The notes: generated by a model from the sequence alone, not told the origin. A DNA stretch of 64,000 nt from Anoplolepis gracilipes (GCF_047496725.1 NC_132977.1:11206501-11270500); one strand, 5' to 3'. Numbered from the stretch's first letter, positions 13,271 to 26,800 are shown. Numbers and translations: made by a program.

Positions 13271-13829
13271 GGCGCGGGTTTAATGCGTACAAAAATTAAT
13301 GGTGCAAAAATATATCGAGTCAACCAGATTGAAAAACCTACAACTGTGCTTATTTGCGTTACCGGTTTTGTGTCACATAACTGTTTACGTTATAAATATT
13401 TAAGGAATTCTATTAATATCATAATTTTAAAAAAATTTTAATGCAAAGAATAGCATAAAATTATATAAATTAAATACAAGAAAAAGATAATTATATATTA
13501 ATTTTAAAGAATATTTTATTACATCTTATTTTAGACCTCGCAGATTTAATAAATAAGTAATTCATTTTTTTAAATAGAAATATTATATGCCAGTAAGATT
13601 TATCATTATACTTTTTTTAATCGCACTCAGTTTTTTTTTCTATTGTTTTTACAATTTCTTTGATTTAATTTTCTCCTTTTGTTTAACATTAAATCGAAAA
13701 ATATATCTTAAAATTTTCGTATTATAAATTGTCGCTACAAAAGAATATAACTTATTAAAAGTTAAAATTTTGTAATCCAGTTATATAAATATACATCCAA
13801 TAAAAAGTGTATGACACACGTAGAATATA

Positions 13830-13845
13830 CTTACTTCGAAGTAAG
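13830..13845. repeat. Perfect 16-bp palindrome CTTACTTCGAAGTAAG
   Basis: The palindrome is centred on TTCGAA and has no spacer. It may be a protein-binding site or chance. Confidence 0.5.
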
Positions 13846-14886
13846 CAGCGTTGCAGCTGAAAATAATTCATGTCCCGTGGGTCACCTTTGCTAAAATTAC
13901 CACGCTAACCAAAGTATTGAAGTTATTAAGATATTTAGGGCTCTATGGAGATTCGTCGTAACTTACGATAATGAAACCCTGAAAATGGTTATGCGTGTAA
14001 AAGTTTAAGATGTCGCACGAAGTTAATAAAAGTTTCCATGCTATAAATTATTATTATAGAATCTAGAAGAAATAGCTATTATTGCGAGAAAAAAATTGGT
14101 TACTTTATTATAAATTACATATAGGTATTTGAATTACATATTATATTTATGCAAAAGTTAAAAGCTTTATAATGTCGCATATTTTAATTCTCACAATACT
14201 AATGTATCCATTAAAATATATTAGCTTAAATTATACTAAATATCTAAAATGTCTGATTAATTATCACTAAAAATAAGAAGATTCTCTCTTTCACAGAATG
14301 ATTATAAAATCAATAGATTAATTGTGATGCAACGTGAATATGGGATTTTTCGCATAATAAAGCAATTTGATTTCGAAGGGAGGTAATATTTCTCGACGTT
14401 TTAGATCCCAATCAATTTCTCCAATAAATTATAGCATTAAAATCTATCATATTTCTGTAACATGAAAAATTGCTAAAATTTATTATGGGTAATTAAAGGC
14501 CTTAAACGTATCTTTCATATATATTTTCTATTTTTGTAATCATTTTAATTGGTCTTTTCTTATTTCTTCAACGTTTTCCCGAGTCACTCAGCCGCGAAGA
14601 TATGGTAATGTAGAAACAACATTCCGTATTGGCAAAATCGGACGTGTTTGCGTTCGTTAAAAATGGCTGACAGGTTTTCACGAGCGGAAAGAAGGAATAT
14701 ATTGGCGCGGTTCAACGATCGCGCCCCTTTAAGGGTGCTGCGAAAAATGCATCATCCACGCGTGGCGCGCACCTGCACCGGTACCCGGCGAGCCGGAAAC
14801 ATTTTTCAGACGCGCATTCCATAGACACCGTTATCACATTGTCCGCCTATCCGCCGCGTATACACGCACGCGTATAACGCCTGACG

Positions 14887-14889
<3 letters not shown>

Positions 14890-14925
<36 letters not shown>
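14890..14925. repeat. (GA)n microsatellite
   Basis: About 17-18 GA units immediately before the CCGCGAC minisatellite. Confidence 0.95.
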
Positions 14926-14928
<3 letters not shown>

Positions 14929-14937
14929 ACCGGCTAC

Positions 14938-14980
14938 CGCGACCCGCGACCCGCGACCCGCGACCCGCGACCCGCGACCG
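14938..14980. repeat. 7-bp minisatellite (CCGCGAC)n
   Basis: About six head-to-tail copies of CCGCGAC directly follow the (GA)n tract, inside a GC-rich block. This is an unusual GC-only tandem repeat in an otherwise AT-rich region. Confidence 0.9.
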
Positions 14981-15496
14981 CGTGCACTTTAATCAATTCC
15001 GTTTGCAACTACGACATATTCGCGGACTTAAATCTCGCCGCGCGAGACCGAAAAATCATTCGCGTCCCGGAGTCTCGAGCGATATCTGGAACGATATTTT
15101 CCGACCGTTCATCTAGTGAGGATGCAACGGCGTCGTTTTTATCACGACGAAATGCACCGTCAGCTGAGATATTTCACTCGTAACCAGATTAATTGAATTT
15201 ATTGGACATTGGTATCATTAGCGAGTCAAACAGGCGTATTCATCTGCAATTCATTCAACTGCTGATGACATTTTCGCGCGAGATATCGAATTCTTGGTGC
15301 CATGTATCAATCTGATGTAAATTTTGCGAGCAAGATATCTGTTACAGCGTTACTACGAAATGAGAAATGATTAAGCCATTTCAGCTTGGTTTAAAATATC
15401 GCGTCAATATGTAAATGTAGAAAGTCTACATAAATTCTCTTTCTCTCTACACATTTTTCTCTTTTTATTTTCCGATTATTTTAAATTTAGTTTAAA

Positions 15497-15592
15497 AAAA
15501 ATTTGATAAAGCGTTAAAATTAATTTACATTTTATAAAAATTTCGAAATTTTCATAAAATGTAAATGAATTTTAGCGCTTTATTAAATTTGT
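15497..15592. repeat. About 45-bp-arm inverted repeat with a minimal loop
   Basis: The left arm (AATTTGATAAAGCGTTAAAATT...ACATTTTATAAAAATTT) and the right arm (AAATTTTCATAAAATGTAAATG...GCGCTTTATTAAATT) are nearly perfect reverse complements, separated by only a few bases around TTTCGAAA at about 15539-15546. It may be a short MITE or a foldback arm pair; too AT-rich and tight-looped for a confident microRNA call. Confidence 0.65.
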
Positions 15593-16784
15593 TATTAATA
15601 ATTCATCAAGCATATGCCTTCAGGCTTAAATTGATATCAACTTGTTACTTGTAAACATTCTTGCTTACCAAGGCTTACGATAAGAGTTTAATAATCTTAA
15701 AACAGACATCGATGCAATTTCAAGTAATATTGACACAATTAGTTTGCTTGAAAAATGTAAGTAGGTCTTTGCTCCAGAACCTCGACTCGCTACCGTTAAA
15801 GACGATTTGAGATCTCCGTTTCTTGCGCGGAGATTTATTACGCCAACTGTGCGACGACAAATGCAGCAAACAGAGAAGAAAGTCGGTTAAGCTGCCAAAA
15901 TATTATTCCGCGGTATCTCCGGCACTGGTTCTCTCTCGTGGTTTACGACGACTATGTTTGAGTGGGTTCGCTTATCTAAAGTCCGCGAACACACCAGGCT
16001 ACAGCGGCGTTTGACGGCACGCTCTACGAACGCTATGTTTTTACTCTGCGCGTTTGTTTTTATAGTCGTGTTCATAATGTAAACTTTTATATCCAGAGCG
16101 CGTGTAAAGCTTGTATCATGAGGGTAATTCTGAAGAATTTCGCTTCATTTTTCTTAATCGATCAGCCGGCTTCATTGTAACGCGCTAAATCACTTTTCCA
16201 ACACAATAACGGATGATGAAATATCGTGACGGAAAATTACATTTCGCTTGAATACCGAAATACTCCGGTAATCTCACTCAGGTCCTTACAAAATTATAAG
16301 ATTAATTGTAACGTTTGACACATTGAAGAATTGCGTGAGTCGGACATTAAAGCGTCAGTTCTGAGCACGCAAAAGAAGCGATCCATCAAGCAAACGTAGC
16401 CAACTTTGACGGCGCAAGAATTAAGACGGCGCCCCTTAGATAAGCTTTAGCAATGTCGACTAATTCAGGCTTTACTAAATTCCTTGTCCTATCTATTCGC
16501 GTGCTCCTCCGCGAATAAATCTGCCAATCACCATAATCTATATTTGAGTCTTCAAATTTATTTATAACTGTTTTTCGCAGCTATTTGCTCGTGATAAAAT
16601 TTCACGAGTCATATGTAGATGTAACTTTCAGGTCAATCGAATTAGTTGAATCGAAATATCGACCATAGCGATTTTCTTTCTCTTTTATATACCATGTAAT
16701 ACTTGAAGATTAGAGAATATATATGAGATAATTTTGGATGGAATTTGGGAATTCGTTTCAAGAAATTCTCTCATTTTCTCTTTA

Positions 16785-16791
<7 letters not shown>

Positions 16792-16822
<31 letters not shown>
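16792..16822. repeat. (CT)n microsatellite
   Basis: About 15 CT units within a pyrimidine-rich stretch. Confidence 0.95.
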
Positions 16823-16824
<2 letters not shown>

Positions 16825-18116
16825 GTTTATAGCGTTCTTACGTAAGTCCAGTGGACAAGTTAGAGAACAAGATCAAAGCAAAGTCTTGTGCCCAGCTCTT
16901 CTCTTCGTGATCGCGTTGCCGGAAACACGGCGAACGTAACCGAGGCGACGAACGGTTTCAGGGATCGCGCGCGAAGGTTAATCAATTCCAGTCGCGACGC
17001 TGTTTCCGCAGACTTAATTCGTGCCCCGGATGCCTACTCCTCGCTCTCTCTTTCTCTCTCTCCCTAGGCTGACTTTCCCATTATTATCCGGCATACGGGA
17101 GGGCAGACGCGCGCGTACCACAGGGGAGTCTGGCGCCGCGAGGAATCTTCCAAGGATGAGACGGTAGCCTCCGTCTCCTTTCTCCTCCCCCTGCCATCGC
17201 CGTCGTCTCTATACCGCGGACCTCGCGTCTCTTCCACCCTTCCGCTTCCATGGCCTTCACGTTGTGGCAACTTTGTTCTCCCGAGAAATTCCCCGAAGCG
17301 CTATCTACATATTTGATGTCGCCTCGTCCACTCCACTAATGCTTCTCGTTAGAAACTTACCGCTTACCTGCGTCCCGCGCTGCTCATTCTCCCTCCCTCC
17401 CCCACCCTCCTTACCTACCTATTCTCTCTCTTCCAACCATCCTTATATCTTCTTACTCCCCCGCGTCATCCGACGGCTCCTTTGCAGTTTCTCTCGCAAC
17501 GTGACTGCGCAATGGGTACGTCCGCACAACCGGGATAACTGCCGAAATATCTCGACAGATTGTTGGTTGCGATACACGTGTAAGAATATCGCGGGGAAAA
17601 AGCACGTCAGCATCGAATGAATTATGGAAGAATAAATCTTCAGTTTCTCTCGCAATATGTGATTCCGTTGATAAATAATTATATTTCCATCACTTAGCAA
17701 CGCGATGAAATAAAACGTAGACTAATCACGTTATTACTTTATACACGATAAAAAATTTTGTCTTAAATTTAATACATTTCTCGTGTCGCAATTTATCCAC
17801 TATAATTTTAATGTTAATTTAACAGAAGGCAAATAACACAAAAATGTGAATTAGTGTAAGATTTACTTGTTAATTGTGTTGTTTAAACTCTTAGAAACGG
17901 TGAATATTAACTCAATGCAGAAAAGTTAACGACAGTATGTTATATTAATTTAACACAAAAATTTCTAAACGAGAAAATTTCAACAAAAATACAAAATGTT
18001 TTTTACCGTGTAGAGGAAAATAGTTATTTACAAAAGACTATCTCACGTAAATCGAAAAATCTTCTTTTATAATTTGACATCATTTTTCTTTGTATAAGAA
18101 TTTATAAGCATTTGCC

Positions 18117-18123
<7 letters not shown>

Positions 18124-18161
<38 letters not shown>
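18124..18161. repeat. (TA)n microsatellite
   Basis: About 19 TA units. Confidence 0.95.
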
Positions 18162-18169
<8 letters not shown>

Positions 18170-19270
18170 ATTTGTTTGTGCAGAAAATATTTTAAACACA
18201 AATCTATATCTATACTTTCCACTTTATTTATAAAATCGACTTTTCAAATTTAACAAAATAGAGATTTACGTTTTGAGAAATGTCGAAATGACTTTTTTCT
18301 CTTTTTACGGAAATTCGATAATGCTCATTAGTTTTTGACATTTCTCAATCGTATTACGTTATGTCGTGCAATTGCAACTCCCGTATCATTAAACCTGCTA
18401 ATTGACCGTGTTCGTTAATTGAAAAAGCAAATGAACGAGAAACGTAGCGCGGAGAAGGTGTGTATGTTTTGCTGGATATTTCCGTTTTATCTAGCAAAAT
18501 GGCTCCTCATCGTCAGTTAACATAACATAGACTTTATCGATACAATTCCGACACCCTTTACAATCAGTCTCGAACCACGCATTGCATTATGCGGTATTAC
18601 TAACTGGGGAATGGTCTAATTCAAACTTCCTGTAGCGACGGAATGCTGGAATTAGTTAATATGTAAAGCAGCCGCGCACAGCCACACAAATCCCAGAAAT
18701 TCTCTGTCGTTTCGAGATCCACGCGCGTTTACATCTTACTTATATACTTCAAACTTTCGCGAAATCTCCCGTCTCGCGCGCGCGTTATGACTCCTGCGTA
18801 CTATATACTTATATATACATCCGCTCTGAAGAATAATAAATACACTTTTGTGACAAAAGTTACGAAACGGAAATTGCACGATAATCTTTTGACATGCTGA
18901 GTCTGTAGTATGACAAACATCTTTTTTTCTTCTACTAAATGCTCATATGGATGTAAAATTGATTCAAATCTTGAATTAAATGTTTTGCATTTAGTTAAAT
19001 ACAACATTTAGTAAGATTGCCAAGTGAGTTAATAAATAGAGAAATATCAAAGATTATTATTGTACATTGAAATGGTCTGCTTTTAACAGCTACTGTTTTT
19101 TCATCAGTTTTTCATCTAGATAACATTTTATTATAAACTAGACATATATTATAGATTATATAATATATTTATGTAAAATATAAATATATTATAGAGACAC
19201 ATTTTATTATAGATTACAAATATAGAAAGATAGGAATCCACGAATATTTTATTCGATACATAAATATTAA

Positions 19271-19545
19271 CCCTTACTTCGTACTGATGGATCATTTTTG
19301 TCCGTGATTTTTCAACAACGTCAATTTCTCGAAAACAAATAATCATAAAATAATCATAAAATAATATATTTAAGTAAATTATTTTGCAAATTTATTATTT
19401 TAGTCTTTATTTAGAATATTCAAAGAAGGTATATACATTTTTTCAGTTTGTTTAAAACACTTTTACATATTAATAAACTTATCGAAAATACGCTGACCCA
19501 CCTGTACAGTTAGAAGGTGCTAAAAATAACAATACGGAGTAAGGG
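19271..19545 (-). mobile_element. TTAA-flanked MITE, copy 2 (piggyBac-like ends)
   Basis: This is a second copy of the 1466-1730 element in reverse orientation, also flanked by TTAA (19267-19270 and 19546-19549). By eye it differs at roughly a dozen positions plus an extra 11-base unit, a duplicated ATAATCATAAA-type segment near 19345-19365, which explains the 275 bp length. Confidence 0.85.
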
Positions 19546-20327
19546 TTAAGTATAAACACGACGAAATCAAATAATTTTATGTATAAAAAAACAATAAAAG
19601 TCTAAAATTCATTGGTAAATATTTTTAAAAATATTTATATAGAACAATTTTATATGAAAAATCAAAATTGCATTCCATATAAGTAATAATTGAGAATTTA
19701 AAAAGTTTTCAATGCGTTAACAAAATATCTTTAATTCTTCTCTGTAATATTTTAATCTAAACTTCTTTATATAGATGCCATGAAGTACACCGTTTAATAT
19801 TATTTTTTGAGTACAAAGTCGATTGATATTTTGAAATTGCCTTGTGACATTGAAAATGTGTCGCGCGAAGATGCACTGACATTTGACATTTTGCTGAAAT
19901 CAGTCGATCGATGAAAATAGGTCACACACATAACGCGCAGATCGAAATTAGCGCAAATTCGCACAAGCGAACGTGAAAAGTATTCGCCAAGCGGAGGGAG
20001 GGATTGATAGATGTGGGGACGACGTTCCGCTGGCTGGCTGGTACCGCGTGCTGAATCAAACTAAGCGTAACACGTTGGGGCGAGCACGAAGGGGGCGAAG
20101 TGTAACGAGAGTAAAGACACGGGTTGGCGGAGGGAATGGGTGAGGTGAAAGGGGCGAAAAGGGATAGAATGGCGGATAGCGGAATAGAGGCAGGGCGGAT
20201 GGTTCGGAATCGGTGAAGTATGGGAGCCAGAAAAGGGATGCTCCTCTCAGCAGCTTCTCCCGTAAGACGAGGCGATGCCCTGGGGGAGGGGAGGGCAGAA
20301 CGGAAAGGGATTGCACAAGAAAGGAAG

Positions 20328-20330
<3 letters not shown>

Positions 20331-20380
<50 letters not shown>
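20331..20380. repeat. (GA)25 microsatellite
   Basis: Fifty bases of uninterrupted GA in a GC-rich purine block. It creates long spurious reading frames (Glu-Arg on the plus strand, Ser-Leu on the minus strand). Confidence 0.95.
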
Positions 20381-20384
<4 letters not shown>

Positions 20385-21735
20385 AAGCAAAAGACGGGAG
20401 AAACGTCGTAGCCGGATCGTCGTGCGGGCGACGAAGAACTTTGGTGTACCTTCACCACGTCGTCGGTTTCTCCCTGCCGAATGGAACGTCGTCTCGCGAA
20501 CCCCGAGCGAACGAAACCCGACACGTCAGCCGCGCCTCCACTTAACGGAATGGAATTTGTCAACGCTCTTCTAGCCGTCAAATAAAATTCAAATAAGACG
20601 AGGGTCAGCTGGACCGGTTTTGCTCTTATTCGATCAATTTGAGCCAACTCGCGTTTCAAGTTTGCAAAGGGAATGATACAGTATCATTTTCTTCATATAC
20701 CTAATCGATTGAATTAGTTGTTGATTTTGAAAATGAGTAATATGTAAGGATACTTTCAAACTTTTCTTCCATAATGTCCGTCAATTTGAATATATTTTCT
20801 TCAAACTTTTACGATTTTTTAAATACATATATATGTTGATTATGATGATAAGCCGTCTAACGTAAAATCTTTATTCCTCATAGAATAATCACTTTAGGGT
20901 TTTCCGTCTTTTCTCTCTCTTCTTCTCTTGTTATTCATGGCTCCTAGCGAGAAGAGCAGTAGTTTTAATTAGTGGGTAGACGTCTTTACATCTCGAAGCA
21001 GGCGGGCCGACTATTAATTTCCCTCTCGTCTCTTCTATGATGTTTAACCTTCGTTGCTCGACAAACAACCAACGTTTTCTTACGGATTTCCACGTCGTTT
21101 TATTCCTCCGCGCCCAACTTGTCAAAGTCCTTCGATGACTCTTGAATGAAAATGACCGTTTGACTATAAATCAGACGCGCTCATAGATGCCAGGATTGAA
21201 ACAACATCAGTTTACTCGCAAAGTAGTTTATTCGTAAAACAATCAATCATGGATAAAAATGTAAATGATACTAATGATGCTAATCCTTGCAAAGTATGAT
21301 AAAAGAGAGATGTTAATAATAATATATAATTATTGTTTTCGAAGTAAATGAAGAAAAGAATGTACATTTTTTTAATTTTCGAATTTTTTACATAATTACG
21401 TCGAGAAAATTGCATTGCTTTATCGTGTCTCGCTTGAAAAATATAAAAGACTTCTTCTTAAACGAAAGGGACGAGAGATTGACCCGAGTACGTTTACGTT
21501 TAATATTCGGCGATTTTGTCCACTTCAGAGAAAATTTCATCCCTACTTAGATTAAAAAGGAGATAAAAGGAGCTATATGCGAGGTCTTTTATATCGTAAA
21601 AAATTCCACGCTGTTACGAAGTACCGTACCGTAATCATTAAGTTAAATATTCTCGGCACACTGTTAATAAAGGAACCAATATAGCCGGCGAGATTCATTA
21701 AAAATCCATCGGGAGGAATGAAGAAATCTGCCCAC

Positions 21736-21747
21736 GGGGGGGGGGGG
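21736..21747. repeat. Poly-G tract
   Basis: G12 followed by AGGGGAGGGG. Together with the flanking G runs it could form a G-quadruplex. Confidence 0.9.
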
Positions 21748-21910
21748 AGGGGAGGGGATGGCGCGAGTAATATTTTCCAAGACAGTTTCGCGTTCTTTGT
21801 CCCCCTGACTTTGGGGCATCCTCCGTGAAGAAGTTACCAGATCCGGCAATATTCCAGTACAATCGTTCTGCGCGCGAACAGTAAACTGCCTCTTTTTTGC
21901 GATGGTGAAG

Positions 21911-21937
21911 AAAAAAAAAAAAAAAAAAAAAAAAAAA
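21911..21937. repeat. Poly-A tract (27)
   Basis: Uninterrupted A run. No retroposed gene body is visible next to it. Confidence 0.95.
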
Positions 21938-23400
21938 CCGGGAGCCGCCCGGAGTTTCATCGGTAGAAAGGGAAGTTCTCATTTGCACGGACCGTGGAAT
22001 TAATATCCCGCGACTTTGGCGTCAGACTAACGAGAAGGGCATTTCGGAGGCCGGGCACCTTGAGCAAGTTTATTTTCTTAATGTCACCAGGGCATCAGTC
22101 TTCTCGGCACGCGAGAACGGCGAATCCGTATTCGGAGCCTTCATTAGGACGACCGCATTTTCGGACGCCAATTTATTTCTATACAGCTACTCTCCTCCAC
22201 GAGTGCCGCTTTCAAGATCTAAAGTAGGCTTTGAAAATTCACAAGGACGGCTTGCGCATGCTCTTGCAATGATTATTATCACAAATAAAACTTTTCATTA
22301 CTTGCTCTAATTGTATATTTTTTTTTATTTTTTTTTTAATTTTTACTATACTTATTAGAAATTCAGAAAATTGGAAAATGCATACTTCAAGTCAATAATG
22401 TAAAAAATAATAAAGATTCATAACAATTGCGATAATCTTTCTTTTATAGTAATTTATTGTGATATCAAGTTAAAATCTGCATAAAATAATGAATGTTAAA
22501 TCACGGAAAATGAATCTTTATTGAAGAGAATGAAATAACATTGGCTAATGATCTTCCGTAATCGCAGTTGGAAATGAAGTGCTCAAAAAGAAGAAAGGCG
22601 AAAGAAATGAAGTAAGAATTGAGAGAGAAAAGAGAGAAAATGACAAAAGAGGAAGCACGACCACACACAGTGTCTTTAAGTACTATACGCTCGTTTATTC
22701 TGCGCACTCTTATGGAACAATGCATATATAAAGCAAGAAAAATTATGTTAACTCGATCAAGGCTGTTTAATCTATCGGATCATTATATATATTATTCGTT
22801 GAATTATGTTAAACAATGACGGGTGCATTTAAAATATAGATTATTGAAAATAATCATTTAATTAATGTTGTGTTTAAAATATCTGCAAATTTATACTTGT
22901 GGAAAAAAGATAGATTACATAAGAAATATTTATTTGAATCGACAAATAACTTTTAATTAAAATAATAAATAATTTTCAAATAATTAATATTCAAATATAT
23001 TACCTATCATATATTTATTTACATTGAGAAAAAATATCTCAATTGATTACTTGAAATCTGTAATAGAGAGATACATATATGTATATTTGAAATATTCATT
23101 TTTGAGTCGCATAAAATCAATAATGTATTTTAACCAGGATTTTAATTAACAAATAAATGGGTTGATATTTTGCATTAATCATTTTATATAATCCATAGTA
23201 TGGGAGAAGTAGCAGTTACACGCATAAATATTAGTATTTCTTTTTCAAACATAATTTCGTTCGTTTCCGATCTGGAATTCGAATTTCGAATTATTCGGCT
23301 TATTGTCATGACCTTTGTTAATTCGAGGCTCAACGCTAACGCAGATCCCAGACGCATACAACTACACACATCGATAATAGAGACAAATAGAAGCAGCTTA

Positions 23401-23870
23401 GGCCGTTAACCTCCTCATTTGCACCGCTTTGATCTAACCCCCTACTTTCCAGTCAGCCAGCAGCAGCAGCAGCAACAGCCGACGGTTGTTCCCCCTCGGC
23501 GTCGGCTCATCATCTCCCGACGATCCAATCGATTTCGAAACACCCCTTCATTTGATGCTAACTAATGTCCCCCCTTCCCCCCTTCCGGCCTCGCTGCCCC
23601 GCAACGCGATACAAAACGGATCCGACGATAACCGGATTGGTTTGCATAAATAATTGCGTACATATTATCAAGGACACGCGGGTAAAACGCATGCTAATCA
23701 GTATGCGTGAAGCGTAAACGCACGTAATGTATATACGGCCGATAATCGTATGACGGCTTGTATATAAAATTGTTTTTGGGGCGCCCGGCGTGTGGCATTA
23801 TTGAAATTTCCGCAAATTTTTATCGTGACAAATATTTGCGGTTTTGCGGTACTTCTTCGCGTCCATCAAG
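23401..23870. other. GC-rich unique block, candidate regulatory DNA
   Basis: Begins with a short CAG run (about 23456-23478). Contains TTTGCATAAATAATTG and ATGCTAATCAGTATGCG, which look like POU/homeodomain-type sites. No reading frame. Confidence 0.4.
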
Positions 23871-26800
23871 CTTTTACATATTTTCCATATATTTTTCTGT
23901 GAAAACATTCTATATAGATACTTTTTAGCCAAGTATGATAATTTCCAACAATCTTTGATTAATTTAGAATTGATTTTTCGAATTTTAAAATTGTGAGAAT
24001 TATAAGCGATTTAAAATAATGAACTTTTTGCGAACTTGATTTTTTTTTTTTTAAATAATATTAATATTATAATTAAATAATAAATATTTATATTTGTCGT
24101 TTCTTATTTAAATTTATGTTCACATCGTCTTAAAATGTCATTTTAAAATTTTAATTTAAAATATTATATTATTACAATGTTTTAGAAACTTGTGAAATAA
24201 TTATTCTTCTCGAGAATTTTTGTCTGTAAGACAGAATCGATTGCAAACTAAAATTAAAATCTAAATTTTTAAGATAGTCTATATATACACTAATGAGTAT
24301 ATATATAGACGAGTTTTAGCTAAGCAGAGCGATTTAACAAGATTTGATAGGTGCAGCTTTAAACAAATATTTAAAAATTTCGACGCCCTCATTATCTCGC
24401 TCATCTTTTCAATACATTTATACGAGATAGAAAATTAATTTGCGTAGGTTCAGTGTAAAACAACCGCCCTGCGGGCCATATTGAATTAACATTAACGTAG
24501 AAATAACCGCTTAAAAAATACATGACGGAATAAAGTAACGTAAGCGCTTGTGAGTGGCAGCGCCATTATTTCACTGCCTCTAGAAGGCTCTTTCTATGAG
24601 CTACGGGCATAATGCGAATAAATAGACGATTATCCAAATTTGTGTTCTACAATTACCTATGTTGTAGTTTTTCCTGCAATTTTCGTTTTAAAGCATCCTT
24701 AAATTCAAAGCAGGAGAGAAGTAAGTCTCACAAAGGTAACCAACGCAAAGCTCTCGCTAGCAATATCGTTGTATTTTCTTTATAAGTTTCGTTTGACTTA
24801 TTACTACATAATTACTGAGAGCGTTTTTTCGTGAGACAAAAAAAGGGATTAATTACACATTGAAGAGGCTGTAATTATTTAGCCTAAACGACATGGAACG
24901 AACGGCGACAAACGTGCGGAATGATAACGGCAAAAGGCACGATGCTTTCACGTGGAGGGGAAAAAAAGATGGCTAGAAAAAAAAAAAAAAAAAAAAGGTC
25001 TCATTTATATTGCTGGAGCAACTGCCGGCCGAACGCGTCGACGGTGACGTCGAGACAACGATATACTGACAATGCGACCTCGAGCACGGGCCGGAATTGT
25101 GGAATTGCACGAGCGCGCGACGATTCATTTTAACGATCGTTAACACGAGGAATGGAGAACGCGATGTTACACTTGGCGATCGTTAAAACTTAACGAAATC
25201 TCGTCGTTCCCCTTCCGCTTGCGTAGGGAAGGGTAAGGGGGCAGTATGTTACAGAGCGGGTGAGTTTCCCCGCATTTATACGCCTCCGGATCGACACGAG
25301 GGAGAGACACGGCGGTAATTGCGTTCTCACTTAACGCAACTGCCGCGCAGCTGGACGAGAGAATCGAAGCCCTTCTTCCCTCCTGTTTTCCAATTTTCGC
25401 GCGAGCTATATAACGGGTAGCGAGCTTGACTAGCCACGTCAATCATGGGAAGGTTGCGGGGAAGTCCCGAAATTATCGACGCGCCCCCATGAATGCGTTT
25501 CGCATTCGTACGAAAATTCTGGTGTTGCAATTGCGAGTGTCTGGGGGCGATTCCGATCATTTCAACTGACGCGTGGATGCTTTTCAGAAACTGGCACTTT
25601 TAAATTAAACACAGTAGTAAAATGGTTGCATTTATATATAAGCTTCGGCATTATCGAGAAACGAGCAACGAACGATGTAAAGTAAAATTATTTTATACAA
25701 TTATAGAATATTATTTTATTAATTTTTATTATGTAAAGATTTATTTATATAATATTCAAAAAAGTCAAATATCGTTGATGACTTTACTTTTTGTCGTGCT
25801 AAACACCTCTCACGCTTATGATGGAGTTATTAACGAAATTAAATTAACTTGTTAGCTTACATGGATTTAATAAGAATTTTGATAAAGCTGTTTTTGATAA
25901 ACTTGATAGAAACTTTAAACTTAACTCAAACATTTGCTTGCGGCAAGCTATTATCATAATTAAATTCAAGTTGACCGACATTTTGGAAAGACACACCTCA
26001 AGGTACACAATTTAAATTTCATCTAACTTTAGTCGTAAAATTATTTCTGTAACTACGTCAATTATTTCTATGACGAAAGTTCGTGTTTTCTATCGTTTTC
26101 CAATTTTGTCGCTTTCTCTCAGAGTTCACAAAGTCTTTCATTATTTTAACTGTAACATTCATGATTTGAAAGCTAGAGATTTCACCGGAGGAATTTTGAT
26201 TGTCTGTCCGTTATCTTTTCATCTTAAAAGATAGTTGAAAACAACCATTACGACATTTTAAAGTTATCCGATTCGTGACGAAATTTGCGACATGTAACGT
26301 AAATTTTACAAAGTACATCTGCGCGTGCAGGGCGTATAATTTTTGTAATTTCGACGCAACATCGTATGTGACATTCGCGTGACAAGCTACTACGCGAAAA
26401 TCGCGACAGAATAAAAGTTCGGAGTTACAGTCCCCGAAGTTTGTGGAAGAGACAAATCTCCTCTGATGCGGAAAGCGTCGAAGCAGAAATACCAAAAATC
26501 TGGCGCAAAATTTGCTCGCCAGAAATTGACAGTATTACATATCCGGGAAGCGGACAAATCGATATTTATTGTCGAGGAAATTAACACACGCCCGTTGCAT
26601 TGTGCAGTAACGATAGTAACAATCACGGCCGAGCAGTCTACAATAGGTTCCCCCAATAGCCCTCATAAATTAGTTCACGTAAAGTGCTGTGCATAATTAA
26701 GCGAAGCGCATAAATGACTAACGTGTTGCGATTGGACAAATTAGACGCATATAACAAAGTCATGCATGAATCATTACGAAATTCGCATCTTGATGGTCTA

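Larger units (their letters stand above)
11991..13300. other. GC-richer unique block with inverted repeats
   Basis: 12480-12830 carries two inverted repeats (listed separately) and CATTAACCGCC, TAATGAATTATG motifs. No supported gene. Confidence 0.4.
13301..15490. other. AT-rich, then GC-rich block with GA and CCGCGAC repeats
   Basis: 13300-14570 is AT-rich. 14580-15330 is GC-richer and unique apart from the tandem repeats. No gene seen. Confidence 0.5.
15600..19266. other. Non-coding; GC-richer 15780-17600 and 18360-18800
   Basis: Open frames at 15.8, 17.1-17.6 kb are pyrimidine-rich or antisense artefacts. 18360-18700 is a unique block with TGCTAATTGACC and GTTAATTG motifs that could be regulatory. 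Confidence 0.4.
19550..23400. other. Non-coding; GC-rich 19900-20600 and 20930-22260
   Basis: The longest frame (245 codons, minus, 20659-19922) is dominated by the GA repeat and has no domain. 22260-23400 is AT-rich. No gene supported. Confidence 0.5.

Noticed and set aside
19922..20659. 245-codon minus-strand open frame
   Set aside because: Carried by the (GA)25 repeat (Ser-Leu run) and GC-rich flanks; no domain, no splice logic, and overlapping frames on the other strand.
21911..21937. Poly-A tract as a retroposon or processed pseudogene tail
   Set aside because: No gene-like body or target duplication on either side.
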